Of a stretch of DNA of 64,000 bases, positions 8,172 to 17,398 are shown in pieces. Origin of the DNA: Galbibacter sp. BG1. GTDB lineage: Bacteria > Bacteroidota > Bacteroidia > Flavobacteriales > Flavobacteriaceae. The position numbers were made by a program, and so were the translations under genes. Position 1 is the stretch's first letter. Every line of letters begins with the position of its first letter. The notes under the pieces are model-generated. The model saw only the letters and a list, made by a program, of their open reading frames with translations, was not told where the DNA came from and searched no databases. The stretch covers positions 496,501 to 560,500 of the forward strand of contig NZ_CP058364.1 in NCBI RefSeq assembly GCF_013391805.1. The letters are read 5' to 3'.

Positions 8172-9761
8172 ATGAAAAAATCTATTTTACTCGCTATACT
8201 TTCTGGGTTGTTACTTGCCTTGGCGTGGCCAACTTACGGGGTTCCACTTCTTGCTTTTATTGGTTTTGTGCCTTTGTTATTGGCAGAAAAAAGCATTCGT
8301 GAATCTCAATTAAAAAGAAAGGGAGCGAAAGTGTTTTTTACGGCTTATATTACCTTTATTATATGGAACAGCATTACTACTTGGTGGATTTGGTATTCCA
8401 CCCCCTTTGGAATGTTTTTCGCATTGGCCGTTAACTCATTGTTAATGACGATTGTATTTTCCCTCTATCATTTTGTGGCAAAAAGACTGCCTGCAAAAAT
8501 TCATCTTATATTTCTCCCAGCCATCTGGATGGCCTTCGAAAAGTTTCATTTAAATTGGGATTTCTCATGGCCTTGGTTAAACTTAGGAAATGTCTTTTCA
8601 GAATACACCACTTGGATACAATGGTATGAGTATACAGGTGTTTTTGGTGGTGCTCTATGGATATGGATTATTAATATTGGGGTATTCAAAACCGTTTCTC
8701 ATTACAAACAAGAGAAAAATAGAACAATCCTTACCAAAGGAATAGCCAAAAATGTATTGCTTATTGCCATCCCCATTATTCTATCGCTATTTTTACTATA
8801 TAATTACGAAGAGTCTTCTAAAACCGCAGAAGTTACCTTGCTGCAACCTAATATCGATCCGTATTCCCAGAAATATGACATCTCTAACCTTCAAATGACG
8901 CAAAATTTAATTGCTATGGCAAAACCGGTGATTTCCACCAAAACGAACTACGTTATCGCACCAGAAACTGCCTTGGCCAAAGGATCTCCTATCGATCGTT
9001 TTGATGACAGTAGCGAAAAAATGATGCTTCAAAAATTCGTAAGGGATTATCCAAACATGCAATTTATAACGGGAGTCGATTTTTACCGGCACTATACAGA
9101 ACAAAAACAGCCGAGTGCCACTGCAAATTATTATGGGCCTAACGGTTGGTTCGATTTTTACAATGCAGCCGTTCAGGTTAATAAAAATAGCGTGACGGAA
9201 AAATATATAAAATCCAAATTGGTGGTAGGTGTGGAAAATTTTCCTTTTAAAAGTTTTTTAGAACCCTTACTTGGCGATGTTATGCTCGATCTTGGTGGTA
9301 CCGTTGCCATGAGAGCCACGCAAAAAGAGCGTTCGGTCTTTACCTCTTCTGATGGCTCTTTAAAAGCAGCACCCATCATTTGTTACGAATCTATTTATGG
9401 GGAATTTGTAACCGGGTATGTAGAGAAGGGCGCAAATTTTTTAGCCATAATTACCAACGACGCTTGGTGGGATAATACTCAAGGACACAAACAACATTTA
9501 AGCTACGCTCGCCTACGTGCCATTGAAACGAGAAAAAGTGTGGCAAGAAGCGCCAATACAGGGATTTCAGCCTTTATAAATGAAAAAGGTGAGCTTACAA
9601 AAACGTTGGCATACAATGAAAAAGGAACATTATCTGGCGCTATTACCATTAACAACAAAAAGACATTTTATGTAAAATACGGCGATTTTATTGCTAGAAT
9701 AGCGGTTCTTTTTGCTGGGATGATCTTACTCTACGCTATAGCCAGAAAAAAAGGGAGTTAA
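8172..9761 (+). CDS. lnt: Apolipoprotein N-acyltransferase
   Basis: This 529-residue inner-membrane enzyme adds the third acyl chain to the N-terminal cysteine of lipoproteins. The N-terminal ~215 residues carry about seven hydrophobic segments. The following domain is a carbon-nitrogen hydrolase with the expected Glu-Lys-Cys triad: E265 in APETALA, K347 in KYIKSKLVV and C404 in IICYESIYGEF. A final membrane segment lies near residue 505 (IAVLFAGMILLYAI). Length and layout match the Bacteroidota Lnt family. The start ATG directly follows an A-rich tract. The gene appears monocistronic, and a convergent lipoprotein gene ends 2 bases after it. Confidence 0.95.
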   Translation: MKKSILLAILSGLLLALAWPTYGVPLLAFIGFVPLLLAEKSIRESQLKRKGAKVFFTAYITFIIWNSITTWWIWYSTPFGMFFALAVNSLLMTIVFSLYHFVAKRLPAKIHLIFLPAIWMAFEKFHLNWDFSWPWLNLGNVFSEYTTWIQWYEYTGVFGGALWIWIINIGVFKTVSHYKQEKNRTILTKGIAKNVLLIAIPIILSLFLLYNYEESSKTAEVTLLQPNIDPYSQKYDISNLQMTQNLIAMAKPVISTKTNYVIAPETALAKGSPIDRFDDSSEKMMLQKFVRDYPNMQFITGVDFYRHYTEQKQPSATANYYGPNGWFDFYNAAVQVNKNSVTEKYIKSKLVVGVENFPFKSFLEPLLGDVMLDLGGTVAMRATQKERSVFTSSDGSLKAAPIICYESIYGEFVTGYVEKGANFLAIITNDAWWDNTQGHKQHLSYARLRAIETRKSVARSANTGISAFINEKGELTKTLAYNEKGTLSGAITINNKKTFYVKYGDFIARIAVLFAGMILLYAIARKKGS

Positions 9762-9762
9762 C

Positions 9763-10428
9763 TTACTTTTTAAACTTTTTCACCCCTGCGGTAATATTAT
9801 AATCCAAATGGTTTTCTTTGGGCACTATAGGGCAAGAATATTCTTTGTTGTAAGCACAATAAGGATTGTAAGCCTTGTTGAAATCTAAGGTTAGAGAATC
9901 TCCCTTCGGAATTCTTAAGTCGATGTACCTGCCGCCACCATAGGTTTCCTTGCCATTGGTTTTATCTGTAAAGGGAAGAAAAAGGTAGTCGCTATAATCT
10001 TCCGTTTCTTTTAATTGCTGATTTTGATATACGTTTAGTTGAAAATCTTTTTCCCCCAGTTTAAAGTGAAGAATTCCAAAAACAACTTCTTGGGACTTCC
10101 TATCAGTAGTTGTGGGCATTAAAAAAGGTTGCGCATTAGGGGTACGCTCTAGTTTAGCTTTTACGCTATAATTGGTGTCTATAGGGAAAAAGTCCAAACT
10201 TTCAAACCCTATAAAATCTTCTTTTGTTAAAGGGGATTCTTCTGGGTTGCTAAATTCTTCATTTATTTTTTGCTGAAATTCTTTAACGGAAACAACTTTG
10301 TTTTCTGGAGTTGTTCCTTCTTGGGTTTTTACTTCAGCTACCTTTTCACTACTATGATATTTCTTTCCGTCGTTACAGGAAAGCAGTATGGCGGTGCAGC
10401 AAAAACTTAAAAATAATACTTTTCCCAT
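9763..10428 (-). CDS. DUF1684 lipoprotein
   Basis: The protein has about 221 residues with a lipoprotein signal (MGKVLFLSFCCTAILLSC) and a conserved C-terminal DUF1684 segment (YIDLRIPKGD, DFNKAYNPYCAYN, then CPIVPKENHLDYNI). The family's function is unknown. Its Asn-Pro-Tyr-Cys and CPxxPxEN motifs are highly conserved. A GTG at 10452 could extend the frame by eight residues. However, a -7 box (TATTTTTG, minus strand) lies at 10459-10452, so a transcript would start downstream of that GTG. The ATG at 10428, which gives a clean signal peptide, is therefore preferred. The protein is probably anchored in the outer membrane facing the periplasm. Confidence 0.88.
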   Translation of the reverse strand: MGKVLFLSFCCTAILLSCNDGKKYHSSEKVAEVKTQEGTTPENKVVSVKEFQQKINEEFSNPEESPLTKEDFIGFESLDFFPIDTNYSVKAKLERTPNAQPFLMPTTTDRKSQEVVFGILHFKLGEKDFQLNVYQNQQLKETEDYSDYLFLPFTDKTNGKETYGGGRYIDLRIPKGDSLTLDFNKAYNPYCAYNKEYSCPIVPKENHLDYNITAGVKKFKK

Positions 10429-10604
10429 TTTTTGAAGATTTTTTATCAGCACAAAAATACAACTTCCGGAATTTTTAAGTAGCTTTGTTTGTATAAATAA
10501 AAACGATGAATCTATTTACCACATATACAAAGTCTTGTGTGAAATCACTGTTACGCAGTTGGTGCTTTTGTATGTTGTAAAGAGTTACAATTATAGTTTA
10601 TAGA

Positions 10605-10638
10605 AGCCCGACGCCAAAAACGTCGGGCTTTTTCTTTT
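10605..10638 (+). terminator. Strong intrinsic terminator with no plus-strand gene before it
   Basis: AGCCCGACG and CGTCGGGCT form a perfect 9-bp stem around a short loop, followed by TTTTTCTTTT on the plus strand. The nearest plus-strand gene upstream is lnt, 840 bases away with a minus-strand gene between. The terminator therefore either ends a short independent RNA that starts in 10460-10600 or attenuates the MFS gene that begins at 10663. Confidence 0.8.
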
Positions 10639-10662
10639 AAATCAACCCATAAAAAAATCCAA

Positions 10663-11868
10663 ATGAAAAAATTGTATTTTGGATACATTTCATCTTTTCA
10701 AGGTCTTTCCACAGAAGTGTGGTGGCTCGCATTAATTTCCTTAATTAATCGCGCGGGCACTATGGTAATTCCATTTTTATCGCTTTACTTAACCCAATCC
10801 TTAAATTTCACCTTGGCAGATGTAGGCTGGATCATGAGTTTTTTCGGCCTCGGTTCTGTGATTGGTTCGTGGATTGGGGGAAAACTAACGGATAAAATAG
10901 GCTACCACAAAATTATGGCGTTTAGTCTCCTCGCCTCTGCCCTATTTTTTGTGCTTTTGCAATTCTTAAATTCCTTTTGGGGTGTTTGCCTTGGGATATT
11001 TTTCGTCATGCTGGTAGCAGATATGTTCCGGCCAGCGGTTTTTGTTGCCTTAAGTGCCTACAGCAAGCCCGAAAACAAAACACGATCGGTATCCCTAATA
11101 AGACTGGCCATTAACTTGGGATTTTCTGCAGGTCCGGCCATTGGCGGACTCATAATTACCAATTTAAGCTACGGAGGTCTTTTTTGGGTAGATGGTATTA
11201 CCTGCCTACTTGCAGGATTTTTACTTTTAAAAGTACTCAATCCTAAAAAGGCAAGAGTTTTGGATGAGGTGAAAAATGATTCGCCTACATCTGCTTATTC
11301 CGATTTTTCGTATTGGATATTTTTTGTTGCCATGATTATTTTCGGATTTATATTTATGCAGTATTTCTCCACGATACCCTTATTTTACAAAGAGATTTTC
11401 GCATTAACAGAAGATGAAATCGGTTTGCTATTGGCGCTTAATGGATTGTTGGTGTTTACATTTGAAATGCCTTTGGTGCAATATTTTGAAAAAAAGTCAT
11501 GGACTTCCCTTTCTAGCGTGATATTTGGTTTAACATTAACACTGCTTAGCTTTTTGGTACTAAATTTATACTCATGGATTGGCATTCTTTTGGTTGGAAT
11601 GGTTTTAATGAGCTTTGGTGAAATGTTGGTTTTTCCATTCTCCAATGCCTTTGCATTAAATAGAGCCAAAAGGGGGAATCAAGGCGAATATCTGGCACTA
11701 TATAGCATTGCATTTTCTTTTTCCCATATTTTGGGGCATAATTCGGGTTTTCATTTAATAGATGTATTCGGATTTGAGTTTACTTGGTATTTTATGGTGG
11801 CATTAGGAATTGTTGGCTGTTTATTACTCGCGTATTTAAAACGTAGGATTTCCATTCCCGGTAATTAG
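10663..11868 (+). CDS. MFS transporter
   Basis: This 401-residue protein has about 12 membrane segments and typical Major Facilitator signatures. The loop 2-3 motif reads GSWIGGKLTDKIGYHKIM near residue 72. An LIRLAINLGFSAGPAIGG segment marks helix 5, close to the motif C seen in drug/H+ antiporters. This suggests an efflux-type inner-membrane transporter. The substrate cannot be read from sequence. It starts 25 bases after a strong intrinsic terminator, which may act as an attenuator or simply end an upstream transcript. It stands alone between that terminator and the M20 hydrolase gene 119 bases downstream. Confidence 0.85.
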   Translation: MKKLYFGYISSFQGLSTEVWWLALISLINRAGTMVIPFLSLYLTQSLNFTLADVGWIMSFFGLGSVIGSWIGGKLTDKIGYHKIMAFSLLASALFFVLLQFLNSFWGVCLGIFFVMLVADMFRPAVFVALSAYSKPENKTRSVSLIRLAINLGFSAGPAIGGLIITNLSYGGLFWVDGITCLLAGFLLLKVLNPKKARVLDEVKNDSPTSAYSDFSYWIFFVAMIIFGFIFMQYFSTIPLFYKEIFALTEDEIGLLLALNGLLVFTFEMPLVQYFEKKSWTSLSSVIFGLTLTLLSFLVLNLYSWIGILLVGMVLMSFGEMLVFPFSNAFALNRAKRGNQGEYLALYSIAFSFSHILGHNSGFHLIDVFGFEFTWYFMVALGIVGCLLLAYLKRRISIPGN

Positions 11869-11987
11869 ATCTAGAAAACTGACTTAAGAAAATTCTTGAA
11901 TAAATGTATTTTATTTGTTTTCAGTAGGTTAAAACGTTAATTTAGAACTTTTAATTAAACAACCGACGTTTTAAGCAACCACCAAAA

Positions 11988-13265
11988 ATGATAAAAAAGA
12001 CCTTATTTGTAGCATTTTTAATTTTTTTACAATCCATATTTTCTCAGAATGAAATTGCCTCCTCCATTTCAACAACTCAAATAGAAGAGAAAACGGCAAC
12101 CATTAACGACAGTCTGATAAAAATTCGTAGGGATTTGCACAAGTATCCAGAATTGGCCGGCAATGAGAAAAGAACTTCAGAAAAAGTAGCGGCTTATTTG
12201 GAAGCCTTAGGACTGGAAGTACACAAAAACATCGGTGGATATGGTGTGGTGGGCGTTTTGCAAGGTAGGGATGGAGGAAAAAAAATAGCTTGGCGGGCCG
12301 ATATGGATGCCCTGTCCTCAACCGCACCAGATCCTGTAGAATTTAAATCTGAAAACAAGGGAATAAGGCACATTTGCGGGCATGATGTGCACACAACCAT
12401 CGGATTGGGCATTGCCAATGTTTTATCCTCGTTGAAAGAAGACTGGGCAGGAACGATGTATTTTATTTTTCAGCCATCCGAAGAAAACTATCAAGGAGCA
12501 CAAGAAATGTTGAGTGATGGTATTATGGAAATAATAGATCCTGATGAAATCTACGCACTTCACGTTACCGCATTTCCTCAGGGATATACCGCTGTAAAAG
12601 CACAAAACCCATATTCTTTCACCAATAGATTAGACGTAATTTACAAAACGACTAAGGATCTAGATGAAATCACCGAGTTTACTAAAAAATTGGTTAAAAA
12701 CCATGTTAGAATTCCAGCTGACGCGAGGTTTAGCGACTACAATAGCTTGGGGGACCCTGAAGTTGGGATAGCCAGTGCACAAACAATTTTTACCGATTAT
12801 TTAACCTTGGCATCTGACTTTAAGGTTGAAGAAAACCCGGAAAATCTAAAAATAAGTGTTTATGTGAATTCAAGTAACAAAAAACAACTTGATTCCCTGC
12901 TTAGCGATCTGAAATTGACCATTAAGAAATCTAAGTTTGCCAATACACTAGAGCAGGTTATATACACGAATAAAAAAGGAACGGTTGTGAACGATGAAGC
13001 CTTAACCGCCAAAGCAATTGAAAGTATAAGCAAGGCTTATGGTAAATCTAAAATTATTCCTTTATACGGAGTTATTCCAGGGAATGTGGGAGATGATTTT
13101 TCCTATTTTCAAGATGAAATTCCAGGTGTTTATTTCTTTTTGGGTGGCTCCAATTTTGAAAAAGGAATTATTGCCAACCCACACGCCCCAAATTTTATGG
13201 TAGACGAAGCATGCATCCAAACAGGGGTGGAACTATTTTCGTCTTTCCTTTTAGATCGCCTTTAG
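11988..13265 (+). CDS. Exported M20D-family amidohydrolase
   Basis: This 425-residue metallohydrolase resembles the IAA-amino-acid hydrolase/hippuricase group. A signal peptide is visible (MIKKTLFVAFLIFLQSIFSQ), so it acts in the periplasm or outside. Metal and catalytic motifs follow in order: DLHKYPELAGNE, WRADMDAL, HICGHDVHTTIGLG (Cys/His ligands near 130), FQPSEENYQGA (catalytic Glu), ALHV, and NPHAPNFMVDE near the C-terminus. It should cleave an N-acyl amino acid or a similar amide, but the substrate is not known. The export signal is the main difference from the cytoplasmic members of the family. Confidence 0.88.
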   Translation: MIKKTLFVAFLIFLQSIFSQNEIASSISTTQIEEKTATINDSLIKIRRDLHKYPELAGNEKRTSEKVAAYLEALGLEVHKNIGGYGVVGVLQGRDGGKKIAWRADMDALSSTAPDPVEFKSENKGIRHICGHDVHTTIGLGIANVLSSLKEDWAGTMYFIFQPSEENYQGAQEMLSDGIMEIIDPDEIYALHVTAFPQGYTAVKAQNPYSFTNRLDVIYKTTKDLDEITEFTKKLVKNHVRIPADARFSDYNSLGDPEVGIASAQTIFTDYLTLASDFKVEENPENLKISVYVNSSNKKQLDSLLSDLKLTIKKSKFANTLEQVIYTNKKGTVVNDEALTAKAIESISKAYGKSKIIPLYGVIPGNVGDDFSYFQDEIPGVYFFLGGSNFEKGIIANPHAPNFMVDEACIQTGVELFSSFLLDRL

Positions 13266-13307
13266 TACAGGTTAATCAAATAAAAAATGTTTTTCACGAA
13301 AGCATTA

Positions 13308-14042
13308 TTAAACCCGCCCCAACCTATAAAAAATAGGGAATTCTAACGCATACACTTCTTTGTCGGGAAGTTGATTTAAAAATGCATCCACCGGATTATT
13401 TCCGTTTTTTTCCTTGTATTTCTTTACGGCCGACCAACTTTTTAAATATCCTTCCAATTGCTTTGGGGTCCACTTAACTTTTATAGAAAATTCATTGATT
13501 AATTTTTCTTCCTTAAAAGGAAATTCCATGTTCTGGTATTCGTGCTCGATGTAAATTCGCTCTTTATCCCAATAATCCCCGATTACGTTTTCATAGAAGT
13601 TCAACAGTTTTTCATTGAATTCACTATCTCCTTTGTGCAATCCGTAGCCAAATATCGCTAGAACACCTCCAGGTTTTAAAATACGCTTTGCTTCATCAAA
13701 AAAAGCATCAAAATCGAACCAGTGAAACGCTTGACCCACTGTAATCAAATCGAAATAATCATTAAAAAAAGGAGTGCTTTCTGCCCTGGATAATTGATAT
13801 GTTATATTGTTTGCCGGTTGTGCGTTTTCCAACTGCTCTTTACTTATATCTATAGCTTGAACCTTATGAAAGGTATCTTTTAAAATAGTTGCTATTTGTC
13901 CGTTTCCGGTTCCTACATCCAACGCCACTTTTTTATAATGCACTTTCTTACAGATATCTTCTATAAATTTTTTTGGGAACACTGGTCTGTATTTGGCATA
14001 GTTTTCAGCTTCCGAAGAAAAATTATCTATAATTGGTTTCAT
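13308..14042 (-). CDS. Class I SAM-dependent methyltransferase
   Basis: This is a 244-residue Methyltransf_11-type enzyme. Motif I is VALDVGTGNGQIA (near residue 40), followed by the acidic VQAIDISKEQL and the post-II segment FDLITVGQAFHWFDFDAFFDEA, with LKPGGVLAIFGYG as motif III. The FHWFD motif is typical of a widespread subgroup of unknown substrate, including yeast trans-aconitate methyltransferase relatives. It is cytoplasmic. It lies 36 bases downstream of the alpha/beta hydrolase gene on the same strand, so the two may share a transcript. No functional link is evident. Confidence 0.87.
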   Translation of the reverse strand: MKPIIDNFSSEAENYAKYRPVFPKKFIEDICKKVHYKKVALDVGTGNGQIATILKDTFHKVQAIDISKEQLENAQPANNITYQLSRAESTPFFNDYFDLITVGQAFHWFDFDAFFDEAKRILKPGGVLAIFGYGLHKGDSEFNEKLLNFYENVIGDYWDKERIYIEHEYQNMEFPFKEEKLINEFSIKVKWTPKQLEGYLKSWSAVKKYKEKNGNNPVDAFLNQLPDKEVYALEFPIFYRLGRV

Positions 14043-14078
14043 CCCTTTGGCGTTTTATGGATTTTACATTTTCAAAAT

Positions 14079-15461
14079 TTAATACATAGTGTCGAATCCA
14101 TAAGATTCCAACAGCTCGTTGTACTCCGGCTGAATACGTAACAACGTTATTCCTTCTTGTTCCCTTAATAGATCGATATCTTTAAATCCGTGTGAAAGCA
14201 TTTTATCCAAGTAAAATAAGGCCATCCCGTAATCTCCCTGGTGCACCGTATATTTTAAAACCGATACATAAGCATCGTAATCTTTTGGGGAAACAATGGT
14301 TTTATAAATGTTTAAATACAATAAATTTTGAAGGTGCTCTTTTTCGTTATAGGAAGATTCCAGCTCGGTAGGAAGAATACGCATAAAATTAAGTATCCTT
14401 TGTCCCATCCGTTGTTTCATAACACTCGTAGAATCTATGTAATCCTTTTTAATGGCAATTACCTCATCCTCCCAATAAGAAAGCGATTCCAATTCACCCG
14501 CAGCTACATCTTTGGGAAAAAAGTTGATGTAATCCATATAATATCTCGGCTCCACCGCGTCTACAAAATCGAGATCGTTACGTTGCGTTCGATATATTTT
14601 TGTGCGTTTTACATCTTTTTGCAATTCTTTTAACGTGTCTTTTTCAAAATAAAAACGATAATTTTCCTGCATTGCCTCCAAATCATCATAAGCCCTGTAC
14701 ATTTCCAATTTATTGATTAATGATTGATTGAAGGCGAGGTCTTCGGAAAAAAATGAATCTATCTTAATTTCATTCTTGGGGATAATATTGCGTGTCATCG
14801 ATTTTAGGGTTATTAAACGCACTGCCTTGGCAATATATTCCGAAGGTGGCCATACATGCCCGCCAGAAAATATCAATAATTCTGAATCGAACTTCCTTTT
14901 GGCAAGGTATTGCTCTGCCAACTGCATTTCTCGATAATTGTAATCTTCATTGCCTACAATACCCACAAAGAGAAAGTTATTCTTTTTGGGCGTATACATT
15001 TCATTATTTGCAAAAGAAGCGCCACAAGCAATAACGCCCTTTATTTTTTTTGAAATGACGGCTATGGAAACCGCCAATCTTGCGCCACCCGAAAAACCTG
15101 CCACGTACATGCTATTTGTATCGATATTATAAGATTCCAAAACATCGGCATAGAAAACGCGGGCTATGTTTAAGTTTTCTTGATAAGTACCGTTTTTCAC
15201 CCCATTGGAAGCCGCTATCACATATCCGTATTTTTCAGCTGACTCCTTAAAAATATTCACCGCCGAAGCACCGCGACCAGAAGCATCGAAAACCATAATT
15301 AGAGGCCATTTTTTTTCTGTATTGTAATTACTTGGTAGGTAAATTGCATAACTATCTTTGGAATTGGTGGTAGGAATAGAATCCTGAACCTCCCCAGAAA
15401 CAATTTTTTCTTGGGAAAATCCAGCGGTAACCATAAAAAGAAGAAATAATAGTTTTTTCAT
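14079..15461 (-). CDS. Exported alpha/beta hydrolase with large C-terminal region
   Basis: This protein has 460 residues from the ATG at 15461, where a signal peptide begins (MKKLLFLLFMVTAGFSQ). An in-frame upstream ATG would add ten hydrophilic residues before the signal and is less likely. Residues ~25-240 form an esterase/PHB-depolymerase-like domain (YAIYLPSNYN, MVFDASGRG), with the nucleophile elbow VAGFSGGARLA and a probable catalytic His in SGGHVWPPSEY. The remaining ~220 residues are helical and charged, with no recognised domain. It probably hydrolyses an ester in the periplasm. Substrate and the role of the C-terminal half are unknown. Confidence 0.82.
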   Translation of the reverse strand: MKKLLFLLFMVTAGFSQEKIVSGEVQDSIPTTNSKDSYAIYLPSNYNTEKKWPLIMVFDASGRGASAVNIFKESAEKYGYVIAASNGVKNGTYQENLNIARVFYADVLESYNIDTNSMYVAGFSGGARLAVSIAVISKKIKGVIACGASFANNEMYTPKKNNFLFVGIVGNEDYNYREMQLAEQYLAKRKFDSELLIFSGGHVWPPSEYIAKAVRLITLKSMTRNIIPKNEIKIDSFFSEDLAFNQSLINKLEMYRAYDDLEAMQENYRFYFEKDTLKELQKDVKRTKIYRTQRNDLDFVDAVEPRYYMDYINFFPKDVAAGELESLSYWEDEVIAIKKDYIDSTSVMKQRMGQRILNFMRILPTELESSYNEKEHLQNLLYLNIYKTIVSPKDYDAYVSVLKYTVHQGDYGMALFYLDKMLSHGFKDIDLLREQEGITLLRIQPEYNELLESYGFDTMY

Positions 15462-15557
15462 AGTAATATTATCAATCAAAAATCCCGCCATAATGCGGTA
15501 TCTAAATTTATTGATAAAAATAGATTTTTAAAGAATCCTTTTATGCTTTTTAAAATT

Positions 15558-15565
15558 TATCTTTG
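15558..15565 (+). promoter_or_regulatory. Flavobacterial -7 box for the DUF1543 gene
   Basis: TATCTTTG matches the TAnnTTTG consensus of Bacteroidota housekeeping promoters and lies 26 bases before the ATG at 15591. No good -33 TTG is seen at the standard spacing. Confidence 0.45.
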
Positions 15566-15590
15566 TGCCGAATAGAAAAGTGTTGAAGAA

Positions 15591-16154
15591 ATGATCCCCA
15601 ATTTAAAATTATTTATGGTAATGTTGGGCTGCAAACCAGAAGGTAGATTTACCGAGCAGCACGATATTTTCTTCGGAATTGCCGCTTCCCTGAAAGATCT
15701 TGTTCCAGCGATGAAAGATTTTTGGCCAGAGGCAAAAGGACAAATACACATTGATGCATGGAGGGAAGTAACCCACGTAGATGGTTATCAAATCGAGGTG
15801 GTGGAAAGAACGGACAACATATCAAAAGAGGAGCAGCTGTTCTTTATTAACCTCGGTGGATACAAGGAAAACGAGTTTGAGGAGTATCACTATAAAATCC
15901 TGTCAATTTCCAAAACAAAGGCAGCGGCTATAAAACAATCTAAAACAACTACTTTTTACAAGCACTGCGGATTTAAAGGGGCAGAATCCCATATAGACGA
16001 CAAATACGGTGTAGACGTAGATGATATTTATAATATTGAAGAAATACTGCCAGGTGTTTTTAAAAATAAATATCAACTTTCCTTCTCAAAAAACGAACAA
16101 GGACAAGAAGATGAACTGCATATTGGATATGTAAAAATTGCAAATTTAAAGTAA
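15591..16154 (+). CDS. DUF1543 domain-containing protein
   Basis: This 187-residue soluble protein begins with LFMVMLGCKPEGRFTEQHDIF and contains IHIDAWREVTHVDGY, the signature of DUF1543. A second half (LFFINLGGYKENEFEEYHYK, CGFKGAESHIDDKYGVDVDD) looks like a repeat of the same fold, as in family members of this size. The function is unknown. Homologues occur across Proteobacteria and Bacteroidota as cytoplasmic single genes. A -7 promoter box is present 26 bases upstream of its start. The next gene is convergent. Confidence 0.85.
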   Translation: MIPNLKLFMVMLGCKPEGRFTEQHDIFFGIAASLKDLVPAMKDFWPEAKGQIHIDAWREVTHVDGYQIEVVERTDNISKEEQLFFINLGGYKENEFEEYHYKILSISKTKAAAIKQSKTTTFYKHCGFKGAESHIDDKYGVDVDDIYNIEEILPGVFKNKYQLSFSKNEQGQEDELHIGYVKIANLK

Positions 16155-16173
16155 CAAATACAGTTCTTTAAAA

Positions 16174-16617
16174 TCATCTATTTTTTCCAATGGGCTTGTT
16201 GGAAATAACATTGGAAAGTACGATAGAAGTGCGCACTTCCCCGTAGGTAATTAATTTATCGATGAATTCTTCGAGATGAAACTGATCGTACAAAACTACC
16301 TCCATGACCAGGTTTTCGTTTCCAGTAATGCGGTAACAATTAAGCACTTCTTTAAACTGCTTCACTTGTTCTAAAAACGGCTTTAATTTTCCCATAAACG
16401 CACGTAAGGTTACAAATGCCTTTAATTGATATCCGGTTTCTATATGGTTAATTTCTGCCGTATACCCATTAATGACCCCTACATCTTCCAGTTTTTTAAT
16501 ACGTTCGGCAACAGCCGGAGACGACAACCCTATTTTCCTCCCAATCTCTGCGTTGGTAAAACGTGCATTTTGCTGTAAAAGCTTTAAAATTGCCCAATTT
16601 AAATCATCTATTTTCAT
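16174..16617 (-). CDS. Lrp/AsnC-family transcriptional regulator
   Basis: This 147-residue regulator has an N-terminal helix-turn-helix (LNWAILKLLQQNARFTNAEI, then GRKIGLSSPAVAERIKKLED) followed by the RAM/AsnC ligand-binding domain (GYQLKAFVTLRA, CYRITGNENLVMEVVLYD). The length is exactly typical. Such proteins sense amino acids and control one or a few genes. The target is not evident. The divergent small gene at 16901 is a possible neighbour target, with a 283-base intergenic region between them. Confidence 0.92.
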   Translation of the reverse strand: MKIDDLNWAILKLLQQNARFTNAEIGRKIGLSSPAVAERIKKLEDVGVINGYTAEINHIETGYQLKAFVTLRAFMGKLKPFLEQVKQFKEVLNCYRITGNENLVMEVVLYDQFHLEEFIDKLITYGEVRTSIVLSNVISNKPIGKNR

Positions 16618-16799
16618 ACACTTTAAAATTCGATAGCCTTAGTGCTGTTTTTTAATTCTGTCTTGACACACCAAATAAAAAAATAGTCGCTTTTTTGAAT
16701 ACATTACAAATTAAATAAAATTAACATTAATACCTTAATTTTTAAGGCAAAAACTATATTCTACCTTATTTAATACATAAATGTTTTTATTTTCTGCTG

Positions 16800-16807
16800 T
16801 AATTTTG
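16800..16807 (+). promoter_or_regulatory. Possible -7 box in the 16618-16900 gap
   Basis: TAATTTTG fits TAnnTTTG and sits about 93 bases before the GTG at 16901. That would leave a long 5' leader. No matching -33 element is seen, and the AT-rich context makes chance matches likely. The rest of this gap holds no recognisable feature. Confidence 0.3.
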
Positions 16808-16900
16808 GAATAACATTTTAGATGTCGGCACGTGCAGTTACGGGCGAAGTAATCACAAAATTACAAACGCCTATTTGTACAGATTTATAAAAAGTATCTT

Positions 16901-17326
16901 GTGAAGAATAGTTATTTACGACATAGTTATCGCAGGCGTAACGTAACCAAATTACCGGTTTACAAAAAAGCCATCCATATCTTTAAATTGAGTAGGCAAA
17001 TTGTTGAATATTTAAGGGGAGACACCTCTGTTCTAGAACTTCACAAATCCCAGAATCAAAAAGACATCTATTCTGATAAATTAATTATGACTTCTCTAGG
17101 GTTGGCACCTAAAATAGCGATGGCAGAAACCTCACCAGACTTAAACGTAAAACTGGCATCTCTCTCTTCGCTAGAGCAGACTACCGCTGCGTTAATTCAA
17201 TATTGTGAGAAATTAGAGCTTAAAAGCGGGAAAGGAAAAGAGTTTTTACATTTGCTGAGAACAGAGATCAAGAAATTTGGGCACCTACAAAGCAAATGGG
17301 CCGTTAGCATACACAGCAAAAATTAA
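16901..17326 (+). CDS. Small hypothetical protein, helical, four-helix-bundle-like
   Basis: The frame gives 141 residues from a GTG start; the first in-frame ATG is much later (17087). The segment KLPVYKKAIHIFKLSRQIVEYL resembles the first helix of S23/four-helix-bundle proteins (the family that includes 23S rRNA intervening-sequence proteins). The rest is also helical (SSLEQTTAALIQYCEKLELK). No catalytic motif or membrane segment is seen. The basic N-terminus (RHSYRRRNVTK) may be a sign that translation begins further in. It stands alone between the Lrp gene and the NmrA-like gene. Function is unknown, and the family link is tentative. Confidence 0.6.
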   Translation: MKNSYLRHSYRRRNVTKLPVYKKAIHIFKLSRQIVEYLRGDTSVLELHKSQNQKDIYSDKLIMTSLGLAPKIAMAETSPDLNVKLASLSSLEQTTAALIQYCEKLELKSGKGKEFLHLLRTEIKKFGHLQSKWAVSIHSKN

Positions 17327-17398
17327 TCGTTTACATTTTTATGATCTTTATTTTAATCCTTATCTTACTATTGCATTGGTAAAGATAAGAGGTTTATA

